DNA of 64,000 nucleotides from Burkholderia sp. PAMC 26561. GTDB lineage: Bacteria > Pseudomonadota > Gammaproteobacteria > Burkholderiales > Burkholderiaceae. How positions within the stretch are numbered: position 1 is the stretch's first letter; each line of letters opens with the position of its first letter. Under the pieces are notes generated by a model that searched no databases, was not told the origin of the DNA, and worked only from the letters and a program-made list of their open reading frames with translations. The stretch is taken from contig NZ_CP014315.1 of NCBI RefSeq assembly GCF_001557535.2, positions 558,001 to 622,000 on the forward strand. Reading direction: 5' to 3'. Both the position numbers and the translations under genes were made by a program. This document shows positions 39,831 to 49,134 of the stretch, piece by piece.

Positions 39831-40556
39831 TCAACGCATGCCCGCACGCACAACAATTCCTGTGAGATGCAGTTCGCGGGCGCGACGATATCCTAATTGC
39901 TTGTACAGCCGTATTGCAGAAGTATTGGTGGAAAAAACGTGCAGGAAGGGAACGCCTCCCCGATGCTGAATTCCGGCCGCAAGATGTTCCATGAGCTTTC
40001 CTGCAAGGCCTTGACCACGCCAGTCAGGATGAGTGCATACGGCACTCACTTCAACATATTTTCCTGCGACCATCCGTTCTCCCGACATGGCGACCAGTTG
40101 TCCTCTTTCACGAACACCGATGAATCTGCCCATTTCCGGCGTGCGTTCCTTGAAAGGACCCGGATCGGTTTTCTCCACCAGCCGCATCATGCTTGGAACG
40201 TCTTCTTTTCCAAGCTCAACGATTGCCTTATCACTCGATGCAGCGAATTCTCTCGCGCCAATCATTTGGATAACCGTCGCCTCTCGGACTATCTCATACC
40301 CCGCAGGAATGGTCGGCTTGTGCTGCGTAAAGAGCGTGAGCCGTTCATCAGCGTGCAGCATTCGGGCAATCTGCGCGACGCTGCTCTCGCTGTAATCTTG
40401 CGCGGCGCCGAACGGGGCGAATTCAGGTTTGTATCGCAGGCCGTTTTCGTTGCTTTGCGCAAGAGACGCATGCGCTCCTGAAAGTGCGGCCCAAATGACA
40501 TTGCCCATGTAGTCCTCCGACTCGATCTCGGCTGCCGGGTCGATAGTCGATTCCAT
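39831..40556 (-). CDS. GNAT-family N-acetyltransferase
   Basis: Protein of 241 residues. The C-terminal half is a GNAT domain with the acetyl-CoA pyrophosphate loop (VCTHPDWRGQGLAGKLM) and the terminal RLYKQLGYRRAREL motif. The N-terminal half is a less conserved domain also seen in GCN5-related fusion proteins. The ATG at 40556 has ATGGAGC nine bases upstream and is preferred over 40589. It shares an operon with the MarR gene. The acceptor is unknown. Confidence 0.85.
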   Translation of the reverse strand: MESTIDPAAEIESEDYMGNVIWAALSGAHASLAQSNENGLRYKPEFAPFGAAQDYSESSVAQIARMLHADERLTLFTQHKPTIPAGYEIVREATVIQMIGAREFAASSDKAIVELGKEDVPSMMRLVEKTDPGPFKERTPEMGRFIGVRERGQLVAMSGERMVAGKYVEVSAVCTHPDWRGQGLAGKLMEHLAAGIQHRGGVPFLHVFSTNTSAIRLYKQLGYRRARELHLTGIVVRAGMR

Positions 40557-40613
40557 GATTGCTCCATGTATTCGAAAAGCTGTGGTCATGCGGCGAGCCC
40601 GAACGTCGCTTTG

Positions 40614-41588
40614 TCAAGAAAGAACCGCATCCACAGTGCGCAGGAACCTGACAAGCTGTTCGCTGACCTCGGCTGACGCCTCGTGTTGCACCCAGTGGCC
40701 CACATTATCGAGTTCGAGTCCTCCCATAAGACCGGGAAGGCCGGCGCGCATCTGCTCTAACGTAAGAGGGTAAAGCTCCTTCAAACCATCCGATTTGCCC
40801 CAGATGAAGAACGATGGTTGAGTGACCTTCGCGCCCTTCCACGGAGCGGACAGCGCGAAATAAGGCTCTCCTGCGCGATAGTAATTCAATCCGCCGTGAA
40901 AACCGGTGCGCCGAAATTCCGCGATGTTATGCGCCACATAATCTGCTTCCGCCCACGAGGGCAGTGGCCCGGGAGCAGCCCGATAAAGGCTGCGTGTACG
41001 GTCCAGGGGACTCCACTGCTCGCCTTCCGGCGCAGAACCGGATGCCCAGTACAGGATGCCTGGAATCGTCACGGCAGCGTCGGCCCATATCTGGTCAGCA
41101 TCCGGCCGTATCTGCTCGAACATGTAAAAATCGTCTTGACGTCCCGACTCGCGCATTCTTTCGAAAACGCTGGATTCGCCGCGCGCAACGAAAGGCACAC
41201 TGAGGCCAAAGACCGCCTTGAATCGATCGGGACGCATCAGCGCCGCATTCCATGCATGGGTCGCACCCCAGTCGTGCCCCACAAGCACTGCGCTGGATAT
41301 TTTCAGCGCATCGAGCAGACCGATCAGGTCGCCTGTGGTGTGCAGCGGGGTGTAGAGGCTTGCATCGGCGGGAGCTGAACTTCGCCCATAGCCGCGCATA
41401 TCGGGAGCGACGGCGCGATACCCCGCCGACGCAATGGCGTTCATTTGCCGGCGCCATGTGTAAGACGTATCCGGAAACCCGTGGCAGAACAGCACGGCTG
41501 GTCCCGCCCCTTGCTCCGTCACGTGCAGGGAAATGCCATTGGTTGCGATATCGTATTCCTTGACGCCACCCGTTATATCTGAAGTCAT
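40614..41588 (-). CDS. Alpha/beta hydrolase, epoxide hydrolase-like
   Basis: About 324 residues. It contains the HGFPDTSYTW oxyanion region, VGHDWGATHAW nucleophile elbow with Asp (epoxide hydrolase or haloalkane dehalogenase style), a cap domain, and the C-terminal His in VGHWVQHE. The ATG at 41588 has GGAG nine bases upstream; an ATG at 41603 is also possible. A second paralogous hydrolase lies directly upstream on the same strand. Together they suggest hydrolysis of an epoxide or ester xenobiotic. Confidence 0.88.
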   Translation of the reverse strand: MTSDITGGVKEYDIATNGISLHVTEQGAGPAVLFCHGFPDTSYTWRRQMNAIASAGYRAVAPDMRGYGRSSAPADASLYTPLHTTGDLIGLLDALKISSAVLVGHDWGATHAWNAALMRPDRFKAVFGLSVPFVARGESSVFERMRESGRQDDFYMFEQIRPDADQIWADAAVTIPGILYWASGSAPEGEQWSPLDRTRSLYRAAPGPLPSWAEADYVAHNIAEFRRTGFHGGLNYYRAGEPYFALSAPWKGAKVTQPSFFIWGKSDGLKELYPLTLEQMRAGLPGLMGGLELDNVGHWVQHEASAEVSEQLVRFLRTVDAVLS

Positions 41589-41640
41589 GTCATTGAACTC
41601 CATGGTCGAAATGCGAGGCTATTTATATGATAAGGATTCA

Positions 41641-42717
41641 CTAAGATATTCCTTTCCCTTCAAGCCATGAACGCATGACCTGGACAAGCTCGGTCTTGCG
41701 CTCGAGTGGCAGCCAGTGTCCGGATGGCAACGTCGTCACCGTCAGATCAGTGCACGTGCTGCGCATGGGCTCGCCGAGACGGCTTCGAGTGATGTCACAG
41801 ATGCGATCAAAGTCGCCGTTCACGAACAGTACGGGCTGGTGCAGAAGTCCGCCGTCGGGTGCTGCTTGAGCGTACGCGATGTTGGCGTCGTCGTTCAGAT
41901 ACCACGCGTTGGCCGGACGAAACCCGCTGGCACGAAACACATCGACGAGGGCGTCAAAGTCGGTGGATGGCCAGAGCGCAGCGTCGGGCTGCACTGCCGG
42001 CGCACGATGCGCCGCTCCGAACCAGCCTCCGTTTCGCGACACCAAAGCAGAGCGATAGGTCTTGCCCACGGACTCCGGGTCTCCACGCCGATAAATCGCT
42101 GCGAGCGTTGCGGCTATGTCCGCGTCGAAATCAGTGACCGTCTGGTCGAAGTGCGTCAGGTAGAAGCCGTAATAATCCCACTGCCCGTTTGGAAATTGAT
42201 CGGCCGGATAGAGCGTCCGATCGACCAAGGGCAACAAGTTGCGCAAGGCGAAGCTCTCGGGCATATACGGGACGGACGCGAATACCACGCCACGGCTGCG
42301 CTCTGCATGATGAGCAGCCAGCGCCCCGGCCACCGGGCTTCCCAGGTCGTGGCCGACCCAGATTGCCGGACGCGCGCCCAGATGATCGTGAAGTTCGACC
42401 ATGTCTTGCACGATTTCCTTGAGCGCGTAGGCACTGGACGCGGACGGCGCCGTCGAGCCTCCATAACCGCGCATGTCCGGCGCGACGCACCGCCAGCCTT
42501 TTGATGCAAAGGCTTCGATCTGCGGTCGCCACATCAGGCCGATTCCAGGCCAGCCGTGGAGGAAGATCATCAACGGCCCCTCGGCCGGTCCAGCCTCCAG
42601 ATAGCGCGTGGTATGGCGAGGCGAACTGAAGGTGCGCGCGATCAAGACTGGACGATCCCGCAATGCAGCGCCATCTGGTGCGGCCGCGATAGTCGAGCTT
42701 TTGAGTTCGTTGGGCAT
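41641..42717 (-). CDS. Alpha/beta hydrolase, epoxide hydrolase-like (second copy)
   Basis: Protein of 358 residues in the same fold: FLHGWPGIGLMWRPQ, nucleophile elbow WVGHDLGSPVAG with Asp and a terminal His in LPSGHWLPLERK. The N-terminal extension of about 35 residues has no signal peptide. The start at 42717 is preferred to 42774. It is followed after about 50 bases by the smaller hydrolase; a palindrome at 42851-42879 lies upstream and may control both. Confidence 0.86.
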   Translation of the reverse strand: MPNELKSSTIAAAPDGAALRDRPVLIARTFSSPRHTTRYLEAGPAEGPLMIFLHGWPGIGLMWRPQIEAFASKGWRCVAPDMRGYGGSTAPSASSAYALKEIVQDMVELHDHLGARPAIWVGHDLGSPVAGALAAHHAERSRGVVFASVPYMPESFALRNLLPLVDRTLYPADQFPNGQWDYYGFYLTHFDQTVTDFDADIAATLAAIYRRGDPESVGKTYRSALVSRNGGWFGAAHRAPAVQPDAALWPSTDFDALVDVFRASGFRPANAWYLNDDANIAYAQAAPDGGLLHQPVLFVNGDFDRICDITRSRLGEPMRSTCTDLTVTTLPSGHWLPLERKTELVQVMRSWLEGKGIS

Positions 42718-42850
42718 AACGCTTACCTCATCCGTTTTCTCGTGCGGAACGCTCGGCGGAGATTGCAAAGCCATCCGGGAAACCGCCGCTTCGGGTCACA
42801 ATCGCTGCATGGATCAAAAACCGATACATTGCACGTTTCGCAGAATGTTA

Positions 42851-42879
42851 GCATATGCCCGCAATATGTGGGTATATGC
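42851..42879. promoter_or_regulatory. Inverted repeat upstream of the hydrolase pair
   Basis: GCATATGCCC (42851-42860) and GGGTATATGC (42870-42879) form a 10-bp dyad with one mismatch and a 9-bp spacer. It lies 130 bp before the first hydrolase start in an AT-rich region. Probably a regulator binding site; the regulator is unknown. Confidence 0.45.
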
Positions 42880-42942
42880 CGATAATTTATTGAGCGTGGG
42901 GAGAGGCTGCCTCTCCCATTCCCGGACGCCAACGACCGCCGA

Positions 42943-43680
42943 TTAAACCTGTGTCATCCCTCCATCGATACACAACTCCGCGCCCGCCACAAAACTGCTG
43001 TCGGAAGACGCAAGGAATAATGCCGCGTTCGCCACTTCCTCCGGACGACCCAGGCGGTTCAAAGGAATCCGGCTCGTCAGTGAGAGCCGGACTTCGTCGC
43101 TGACGTTCTCGAACATGGGAGTGTCGATGGGACCCGGGCTCAACACGTTCACGCGGATTGCCCGTGCCGCGAGTTCGGCAGTCCAGGTACGCGTATACGA
43201 CCGGACTGCGGCCTTTGTAGCCGAGTACGTTCCGTAACCCGGGTTGCCGATCGATCCGGCAATCGAACCCACCAACACGATGCTGCTGCCGCTCGCCATC
43301 TGCTGCACCGCGCGCTGAACGGTGAACACCATGCCGCGGACGTTGACGTCGAACGTTTTATCGAAGTGATCTTCGGTCGTGGAATCGAGCGTCGAGAACT
43401 CCGATATACCCGACGACGTCACCAGGATATCCAGCTTGCCGGCCTTCGCCTTGACCGTATCGAACAGCTGGTCGAGATCGCTTGCACTCGTCACGTCGCC
43501 TTGCACGGCTTCCACGTGACCGCCAATCAACGCAACGGCCTCATCGAGCTGCGCCTTGCGACGGCCGGTGATAAAAACATGGGCGCCTTCTTCGGCGAAG
43601 CGCCGCGCTATCGCAAGACCGATCCCGCTATTGCCACCGGTGATAACCGCTGTCTTTCCTTCGAGCTTCAGCACAGTCAA
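42943..43680 (-). CDS. SDR-family oxidoreductase
   Basis: Classical short-chain dehydrogenase of 245 residues: TGGNSGIGLAIA, catalytic Ser in SIVLVGSIAGS, YSATKAAVRSY and the final CIDGGMTQV. It is divergent from the HxlR regulator at 43775 with a palindrome in the 94-bp gap. HxlR-linked SDRs of this type often reduce quinones or aldehydes; the substrate here is not known. Confidence 0.92.
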   Translation of the reverse strand: MTVLKLEGKTAVITGGNSGIGLAIARRFAEEGAHVFITGRRKAQLDEAVALIGGHVEAVQGDVTSASDLDQLFDTVKAKAGKLDILVTSSGISEFSTLDSTTEDHFDKTFDVNVRGMVFTVQRAVQQMASGSSIVLVGSIAGSIGNPGYGTYSATKAAVRSYTRTWTAELAARAIRVNVLSPGPIDTPMFENVSDEVRLSLTSRIPLNRLGRPEEVANAALFLASSDSSFVAGAELCIDGGMTQV

Positions 43681-43707
43681 CCCCTTGTATGTTCAGTCCG
43701 GCCGAAG

Positions 43708-43744
43708 ATACACCGTGTATATTTAGTGTCAATTACGCACCGTG
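43708..43744. promoter_or_regulatory. HxlR operator candidates (two sites)
   Basis: The perfect palindrome ATACACCGTGTAT (43708-43720) is followed 27 bases later by a half-matching copy around CACCGTG (43738-43744, context ACGCACCGTGCAT). Both lie in the short divergent region between the SDR and HxlR genes, close to the expected promoters. Repeated motif and location make this a good operator candidate. Confidence 0.6.
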
Positions 43745-43774
43745 CATAGACTAGATATACGAAAGGAAACCGTG

Positions 43775-44155
43775 ATGGCATCAAAGGTGGCATTGAAGGC
43801 GGAACCGCCGCTTGCCGAGATCAACGCGACGCGGCCCGTTCTAGAGCAGATCGCGAACAAATGGTCGGTGTTGATCCTGACCGTGTTGTGCACCGAACCC
43901 TCGCGTTTCAACGCGATAAAGCGACGCCTCGATCCCATTACGCACAAGGCGTTGACCGAAGCTTTGCGACGGCTGGAGCGAAACGGACTGGTCAATCGCC
44001 GGGTCATAGCATCGTCGCCGGTGGCGGTCGAGTATTCGATCACTTCGCTCGGTCGAACGTTGCAAGATCCATTCGAGGCGCTCGTGGTGTGGGCGGCGAA
44101 GCATGGCGGGGGTATCGAGAGAGCGCAGCTTGCTTACGATGAAAAGGCGCTTTGA
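43775..44155 (+). CDS. HxlR-family transcriptional regulator
   Basis: Regulator of 126 residues: QIANKWSVLILTVLCTEPSRF and then ITHKALTEALRRLERNGLV make the winged helix. The ATG at 43775 follows AAAGGAAA; the ATG at 43742 is less likely. It is divergent from the SDR gene at 42943-43680. It has no Cys in the core, so effector sensing is not thiol-based unless it involves partner residues. It is convergent with the AraC gene (6-bp gap). Confidence 0.88.
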   Translation: MASKVALKAEPPLAEINATRPVLEQIANKWSVLILTVLCTEPSRFNAIKRRLDPITHKALTEALRRLERNGLVNRRVIASSPVAVEYSITSLGRTLQDPFEALVVWAAKHGGGIERAQLAYDEKAL

Positions 44156-44161
44156 ACCGGT

Positions 44162-44962
44162 TTAATCGGCAGACCGGGTTTGCTTTCCCTCTGCGGCCAG
44201 ATAGCGTCCGGGCGTCGTCCCCAAGGCGCGCCGGAACATATCGATAAACGCGCTGACGTTGTCGTATCCCAGTTCGAGCGCGATCGTCGTCACCGACACG
44301 CCATCCGCGACAAGTTCCAGCGCGCGAAGCAAGCGCGCCTGCTGACGCCACTGCGCGAAACTCAAGCCGGTCTCCTCCGCAAACCGGCGGCTCAAGGTCC
44401 GTGGCGCCAAACCCGCCCACGCGGCCCATTCCTCGAGACGGCGGTTGTCGGAGAGATCACTGGCTAACGCATCCGTGATTCGGATGAGCCGTGCATCTTC
44501 CGGGCGCGGAAGGACCAGCGATTCTTCTTTCGATGCGGCCAGTTCATCGATCACCACTTCTGCTATCCGCGTCTGCGTCTGGTCCAACTCGGCGCCCGGC
44601 CACGTCGCGGCGCGTCTCACTGCTTCGCGCAGCAACGGCGTTGTCCTGATCGCCCGGGGCTCCGACGGCAGATTGGCACATCGGTGCTCGGTGATGAAAA
44701 CGCTCCAGCCCGAGAACGGTCCATACGAGCGCACGGAGTGGACGCAATGCGGCGGAATCCAGATTGCATGGACGGCGGGGACGACCCAGTGCTGTTTGTC
44801 CAGGCCGACCGACATCAAGCCGCTCAATGCGCCCATGAGTTGTCCGCGCGCATGGCTGTGCGACGGCGTGGCGCGCGCTTCGTCCTGCGTCAGTTCAGCC
44901 GCGGCGAGGAACGGAACGTCCGGCGAGGTCACGAGGTCGGGTCGAATCAAATATGAAGTCAT
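44162..44962 (-). CDS. AraC-family transcriptional regulator (cupin N-terminus)
   Basis: Protein of 266 residues. The N-terminal cupin-like effector domain includes HSHARGQLMGALSG. The C-terminal AraC DNA-binding domain follows with WAAWAGLAPRTLSRRFAEE and ALELGYDNVSAFIDMFRRALG. The ATG at 44962 gives a standard start (MTSYLIRPD). It is divergent from the small protein and quinone-reductase-like genes at 45060-46290, which it probably regulates. Confidence 0.88.
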   Translation of the reverse strand: MTSYLIRPDLVTSPDVPFLAAAELTQDEARATPSHSHARGQLMGALSGLMSVGLDKQHWVVPAVHAIWIPPHCVHSVRSYGPFSGWSVFITEHRCANLPSEPRAIRTTPLLREAVRRAATWPGAELDQTQTRIAEVVIDELAASKEESLVLPRPEDARLIRITDALASDLSDNRRLEEWAAWAGLAPRTLSRRFAEETGLSFAQWRQQARLLRALELVADGVSVTTIALELGYDNVSAFIDMFRRALGTTPGRYLAAEGKQTRSAD

Positions 44963-45059
44963 GGCTGAAACGCGGTATCGATTGGCCTTTATACCGGAGC
45001 CTGGCCGCGCTCGCACGCCTAAACTGGCTTCATTCTTACTGCTTCAGGAGGCCATCGCG

Positions 45060-45320
45060 ATGCGAGCCCAGGACATGCTCCCCGACCATATCAATAAGGC
45101 TGAAATCGGCGGGACCACGATTCGAAAGGGTACTGTCGCCGCATTTCTCGCGAATGCTCGTGTCTGGACCGATCCGGAAGCAAGCGAAAACGCACGCGCT
45201 GAAGTCGAGACGGACATGCTTGAAGCGCTGCCCGCACTGCGCGCCGTCGGCTTGTTCGATGTCCTCGACATTCGCGATGCCGCGCTGCGCGCCTGGGTCG
45301 CCGCAAACACCAAGGACTAA
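45060..45320 (+). CDS. Small conserved-looking protein of unknown function
   Basis: Soluble 86-residue protein with no recognised domain. The ATG at 45060 is preceded by CAGGAGG. It is translated just ahead of the MDR oxidoreductase (10 bp gap) and divergent from the AraC regulator. It contains no Cys and is acidic and helical-looking (ASENARAEVETDMLEALPAL). The placement suggests an accessory role in the same pathway. Function is unknown. Confidence 0.7.
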   Translation: MRAQDMLPDHINKAEIGGTTIRKGTVAAFLANARVWTDPEASENARAEVETDMLEALPALRAVGLFDVLDIRDAALRAWVAANTKD

Positions 45321-45330
45321 GGAAGACGCC

Positions 45331-46290
45331 ATGAAAGCAGCAATCATCAAAGCGCCGGGTGAAGACCCGGTTTACGCCGACTTCGATCAACCTGTCGCTC
45401 AAGCCGGTCATCGACTGATCGAAGTGACGGCAAGCGCACTGAGCCACGTTGCGCGGGCTCGGGCATTGGGGACGCATTATTCATCGGCGACGACGTTCCC
45501 GTTCGTTGCAGGCGTCGATGGAACCGGGCGTCTGGAAGACGGTCAGCGCGTCTATTTTTTCAAGCCGGAGGCGCCGTCTGGATCGTTGGCCGAATACTGC
45601 CTCGTGTCCGCCGCTCATTGTGTCGCGTTGCCCGATGCGCTCGATGACGTCACCGCAGCGGCCATCGCGATTCCGGGCATGTCTTCTTTGGCGGCGCTCG
45701 TCGAGCGGGGCGGCTTCGTTGCGGGCGAGACGGTGCTGATCAACGGCGCGACGGGTACGTCCGGGCGCCTCGCGGTGCAGATCGCGAAGCATCTCGGGGC
45801 GGGGAAGGTCATCGCTACCGGGCGGCGCGAGACCACGCTTGCATCGATGAAAACAGCCGGCGCCGATGTGACTATTTCGCTGGAACAGGAAGAGGGCGCG
45901 TTGAACCGCGCGTTTGAGTCGCAATTTGCAGAAGGCGTGGACGTGGTGCTGGATTACTTGTGGGGAAGCAGCGCCCGGGCGTTGTTGGTTTCAGCGGCGA
46001 AGGCGTCGCCTGACGATCACCCAGTCCGGTTTGTGCAGATCGGTTCCATTAGCGGCACCGATATCCAGTTGCCAGCCGCCGTCCTGCGCTCGGCGGCGAT
46101 CACGCTTACGGGCAGCGGTATTGGAAGTGTTCCGTTGCCCCGCCTTCTGCATGCCATGCAGCAAGTGTTCAATGCAGCCGTACCCGCCGGTCTGCGGACC
46201 GACACCGAGATCGTTCCGCTTGCGAATATCGGCAAGTATTGGGCGCATGCGGACAGTTTGCGCCGGACGGTTTTTGTTCCGAAGCCGTGA
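45331..46290 (+). CDS. MDR-family (quinone reductase-like) oxidoreductase
   Basis: Protein of 319 residues: an N-terminal GroES-like domain, then an NADPH-binding Rossmann fold (TVLINGATGTSGRLAVQIAKHLGAG). It lacks the structural and catalytic zinc ligands, so it resembles quinone oxidoreductases or enoyl reductases rather than zinc alcohol dehydrogenases. The ATG at 45331 has AAGGA upstream. It is the second gene of a two-gene unit divergent from AraC. Confidence 0.88.
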   Translation: MKAAIIKAPGEDPVYADFDQPVAQAGHRLIEVTASALSHVARARALGTHYSSATTFPFVAGVDGTGRLEDGQRVYFFKPEAPSGSLAEYCLVSAAHCVALPDALDDVTAAAIAIPGMSSLAALVERGGFVAGETVLINGATGTSGRLAVQIAKHLGAGKVIATGRRETTLASMKTAGADVTISLEQEEGALNRAFESQFAEGVDVVLDYLWGSSARALLVSAAKASPDDHPVRFVQIGSISGTDIQLPAAVLRSAAITLTGSGIGSVPLPRLLHAMQQVFNAAVPAGLRTDTEIVPLANIGKYWAHADSLRRTVFVPKP

Positions 46291-46324
46291 GGTCAAGAGC
46301 GGTACGATGAACATCGCCGGCGGT

Positions 46325-46342
46325 ATAACGTGTACGCTACAA
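46325..46342. promoter_or_regulatory. GTGTAC-type candidate regulator site before the first MarR gene
   Basis: TATAACGTGTACGCTACA lies 8 bp upstream of the MarR start at 46350. It matches 14 of 18 positions of the two sites in the divergent nic promoter (see 54145 and 54300). The location would block its own promoter or ribosome site, which fits MarR-type autorepression. Confidence 0.5.
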
Positions 46343-46349
46343 TCGCCGC

Positions 46350-46856
46350 ATGGCTAAAAAATCCCCTCCTGCTCCCGCCGTCAAGGACGTTCGCGCTGTT
46401 GCGGACGTCCCGAAGCTTACCGGCGCCGACGAGTATCACTTCTCCGAGCAGATCGGCCACCTGCTGCGGCGCGCGTATCAGCGCCACGTCGCGATCTTCC
46501 AGGCGGCAATTCCCGATTCGGACCTGACGGCCGCGCAATTCGTGACGTTGTGCGCGGTGAAGGAGCAGCAGTCGTGCTCGCTCAACGACATCGTGAAAGC
46601 GACAGCTATCGACCAGGCTACCATCCGTGGCGTGGTCGAGCGGCTCAAGGCGCGTTCGCTGATTGTTGTTTCCCCCGATCCGCTCGATGGACGCAAGCTT
46701 CTTGTTCGCACTACGCCCGAAGGCCTTGCGCTGATTGATCAGAGCATTCCGTTTGCCAAGCAGGTCAGCGAGCAGACGTTCGGCGGATTGAACCCCGCTG
46801 AACGTGTCGCGATCGTCTATCTGTTGCGGGCGATGACGCGGGCGGAAGAAAACTAA
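46350..46856 (+). CDS. MarR-family regulator (NicR-like), copy 1
   Basis: Protein of 168 residues. The MarR core shows LTAAQFVTLCAVKEQQSCSL, KATAIDQATIRGVVERLKAR and the wing PDPLDGRKLLVRTTPEG. It shares EQIGHLLR(R/K)AYQRH and much of the remaining sequence with the MarR gene at 58790-59269, so the two are paralogues. It is convergent with, and overlaps by four bases, the end of the molybdopterin subunit gene. Nicotinate clusters of Pseudomonas putida are controlled by MarR-type NicR, which supports the same role here. Confidence 0.85.
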   Translation: MAKKSPPAPAVKDVRAVADVPKLTGADEYHFSEQIGHLLRRAYQRHVAIFQAAIPDSDLTAAQFVTLCAVKEQQSCSLNDIVKATAIDQATIRGVVERLKARSLIVVSPDPLDGRKLLVRTTPEGLALIDQSIPFAKQVSEQTFGGLNPAERVAIVYLLRAMTRAEEN

Positions 46857-49111
46857 AGCACCGGCGTCAAAGATGCTTGCAACGCAGCCCGCACCACATC
46901 GGCCGTGAACGGCGCTTCCCGGAACCTGACGCCGGTGGCATCGAAAAGCGCATTGGCAATAGCCGCCGCCCCGGGCAACGAAGCCGACTCGCCCGACCCC
47001 AGCGGCGGTTCCCCTTGCCGTTCCATTTGCACGACATCGATCAACGGTAATTCCGGGAAGGTCAGGATTGGATAACTGCCCCATTCGCGACTCGCGACGA
47101 GACCATCGGTGAAGCGAACACGCTCCTTCAATACACGGCTGATCGTCTGAATCACATTGCCGTGGATCTGATGACGCACGCCGTCGGAATTGACCACCGT
47201 GCCGGTATCCTGACCAACGGTCACGCGCTTCAGACGAATTTCGCCGGTCACACGATCCACCTCCAGATCGACGATCCAGGCCGACCATGCCGCCCCAAAC
47301 CCTGGAAAGCGGCTATGAACATAACGCGCATACGCCACGCCATGTCCTTGCAGGACGCGCGCGTTCGCATCGTCAGGTTTTACGCGACGTTGCCAGCCCG
47401 CACGCGCGGCCACTGCTTCCAGCAACTCCCTCGCGCGTTCGTCCTGCAAATGCCGCAGCCGGAATTCGAGCGGATCGGCGCCTGTTTCGACGGCGAGTTC
47501 ATCGATAAACACATCATGCGCAAACGAGTTCGGCAACGCCGATACCCCCCGGAACCACGACGCCCTGATGAGTGGTGCCATGTCGTTGCACACAAACCGC
47601 CGATGCTCGAACGTGTACGGCGAAACCGCCGTGCGATCGCCCATTTCGAAGACGCGCGGCTCGGCCGGCAACGCGCCCGTGAGCAGCAATGCAAGCAGCG
47701 GCGCATCGTTCGATGGATACCGCGACGCGAACTCATACGCGAGCGTCTCGCCGCTGTCCGAGACAGTGCCGGTCACGTCCACCACTTGCGCGGTTCCCTT
47801 GGGCTCCCACTGATGCTCATCGGCACGAGACAACTGCACGCGCACCGGGCGGCGCATCGCACGCGAAAGCAACAGGGCGTCGCCGGCCACGTCATCGGCG
47901 CAGTTGCGGCCGTAGCATCCGGAGGCTTCCATGCGCACGATATCGATGTCACCTTCCGCGCGTTCCACGAGTCGCGACAGGTCGAAGCGCAAGCTTTGCG
48001 GGTTCTGCGTTCCTGACCACACGGTGATGTGGTCATCGCAGTAATCGGCGAGGGCGCAGGACGGTCCTATCGATGCATGCATCTGGTAGGGCCATACATA
48101 AGTGCGTGTCAGGGTCGTGGTATTGGGCTTGCCCTGAACGGATGCCACATCGCCTTCTTCGAGCAGCAAGCGCCGCTTTGCAGGCGCGTTCGATATGGCC
48201 TTCGCGGGGTCATCGAGAGACGGCAGCGTTGGCATCGGCCGCCATCTGACGCGCAGCGCGCGGGCGGCGCGAATGGCCTGTTCCTCGCGCTCGGCGACCA
48301 CGCCAACGAAGTCGCCGATCACCACAACGCCGCGCACGCCGGGCATGACTTCCACGGACGACCGGTCCACATCGATCAGCATCTTGCCGATGAACTCGCC
48401 GCAATCATGTCCCGCATACGGCGGCCGCACCACACGCCCGTGCAGCATGCCGGGCACGCGCATATCGTGCACGAACGTGAGCGCGCCCGTTGCTTTCGCG
48501 GGCAGATCGACGCGCGGCGTCGAGCGTCCGACAATGCGGTATGTCGACGGATCTTTCACCGCAGTGGTGTTATCGAGCGCGAGCGTCAGGCGCTCCCCTC
48601 GAAGCAATGCGCCGAAGCTGAGGCGGGTGCCATCAGGTGCGATGACGCAGCCATTGTCGGTACGCAGAAGCGCGGCATCCGCGGCGTCCATTCCCCACGC
48701 GCGCGCCGCCAATCCGATCAACGCAAGCCGCGCCTGCGCCGCCGCATACCGCAGCGGCACGGCCGAGATCTGGATCGTCGCGCTTGCAATCGTCGGCCCC
48801 TGGTTCGGCACTTGCGCCGAATCGCCCAGGATCATCTGCACGCGCGTGGCGGGCACGTCCAGCTCTTCCGCCACGATCTGCCCGAGCGATGTCCGGATGC
48901 CCGTTCCCAGATCCACATGACCGTTGAAGGCGAAAATGCGTTCGTCGTCGAGTACGGCGACGAAGATTTCCGGCGTGTCCTGAACGTACGAAGACCCGCT
49001 GCCCGGTTGCCCGGGCGCGGGTTTCACCGGCGCGGCCGGCTGCCTGACGACGTTCAGGCAGCCGTTGCGCGCGAGCAGTTCACTCCGGGTCGGCGTTCCT
49101 GCAATTGGCAT
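46853..49111 (-). CDS. nicB: Nicotinate hydroxylase large subunit, molybdopterin protein without cytochrome domain
   Basis: Xanthine-oxidase-family molybdopterin subunit of 752 residues: N-terminal FNGHVDLGTGIRTSL, QGPTIASATIQ, the GCYGRNCADDVAGDA cofactor loop and the C-terminal PPLGSGESASLPGAAAIANA with the candidate catalytic Glu at 708. In P. putida this protein is fused to a cytochrome c domain; here it ends right after the molybdopterin domain (the cytochrome sits on the protein at 56104-58800). The ATG at 49111 is preferred to the long unrelated N-terminal extension of the open frame. It follows the transporter gene by 23 bp in the same operon. With NicA it would hydroxylate nicotinate at C6. 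Confidence 0.88.
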   Translation of the reverse strand: MPIAGTPTRSELLARNGCLNVVRQPAAPVKPAPGQPGSGSSYVQDTPEIFVAVLDDERIFAFNGHVDLGTGIRTSLGQIVAEELDVPATRVQMILGDSAQVPNQGPTIASATIQISAVPLRYAAAQARLALIGLAARAWGMDAADAALLRTDNGCVIAPDGTRLSFGALLRGERLTLALDNTTAVKDPSTYRIVGRSTPRVDLPAKATGALTFVHDMRVPGMLHGRVVRPPYAGHDCGEFIGKMLIDVDRSSVEVMPGVRGVVVIGDFVGVVAEREEQAIRAARALRVRWRPMPTLPSLDDPAKAISNAPAKRRLLLEEGDVASVQGKPNTTTLTRTYVWPYQMHASIGPSCALADYCDDHITVWSGTQNPQSLRFDLSRLVERAEGDIDIVRMEASGCYGRNCADDVAGDALLLSRAMRRPVRVQLSRADEHQWEPKGTAQVVDVTGTVSDSGETLAYEFASRYPSNDAPLLALLLTGALPAEPRVFEMGDRTAVSPYTFEHRRFVCNDMAPLIRASWFRGVSALPNSFAHDVFIDELAVETGADPLEFRLRHLQDERARELLEAVAARAGWQRRVKPDDANARVLQGHGVAYARYVHSRFPGFGAAWSAWIVDLEVDRVTGEIRLKRVTVGQDTGTVVNSDGVRHQIHGNVIQTISRVLKERVRFTDGLVASREWGSYPILTFPELPLIDVVQMERQGEPPLGSGESASLPGAAAIANALFDATGVRFREAPFTADVVRAALQASLTPVL

Positions 49112-49134
49112 GACGCGTTTTCCAGAAAATTCGG

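Noticed and set aside
44445..45320. Long plus-strand frame starting inside the AraC gene
   Set aside because: Only the last 86 codons from 45060 have a ribosome site; the upstream part is antisense to AraC.
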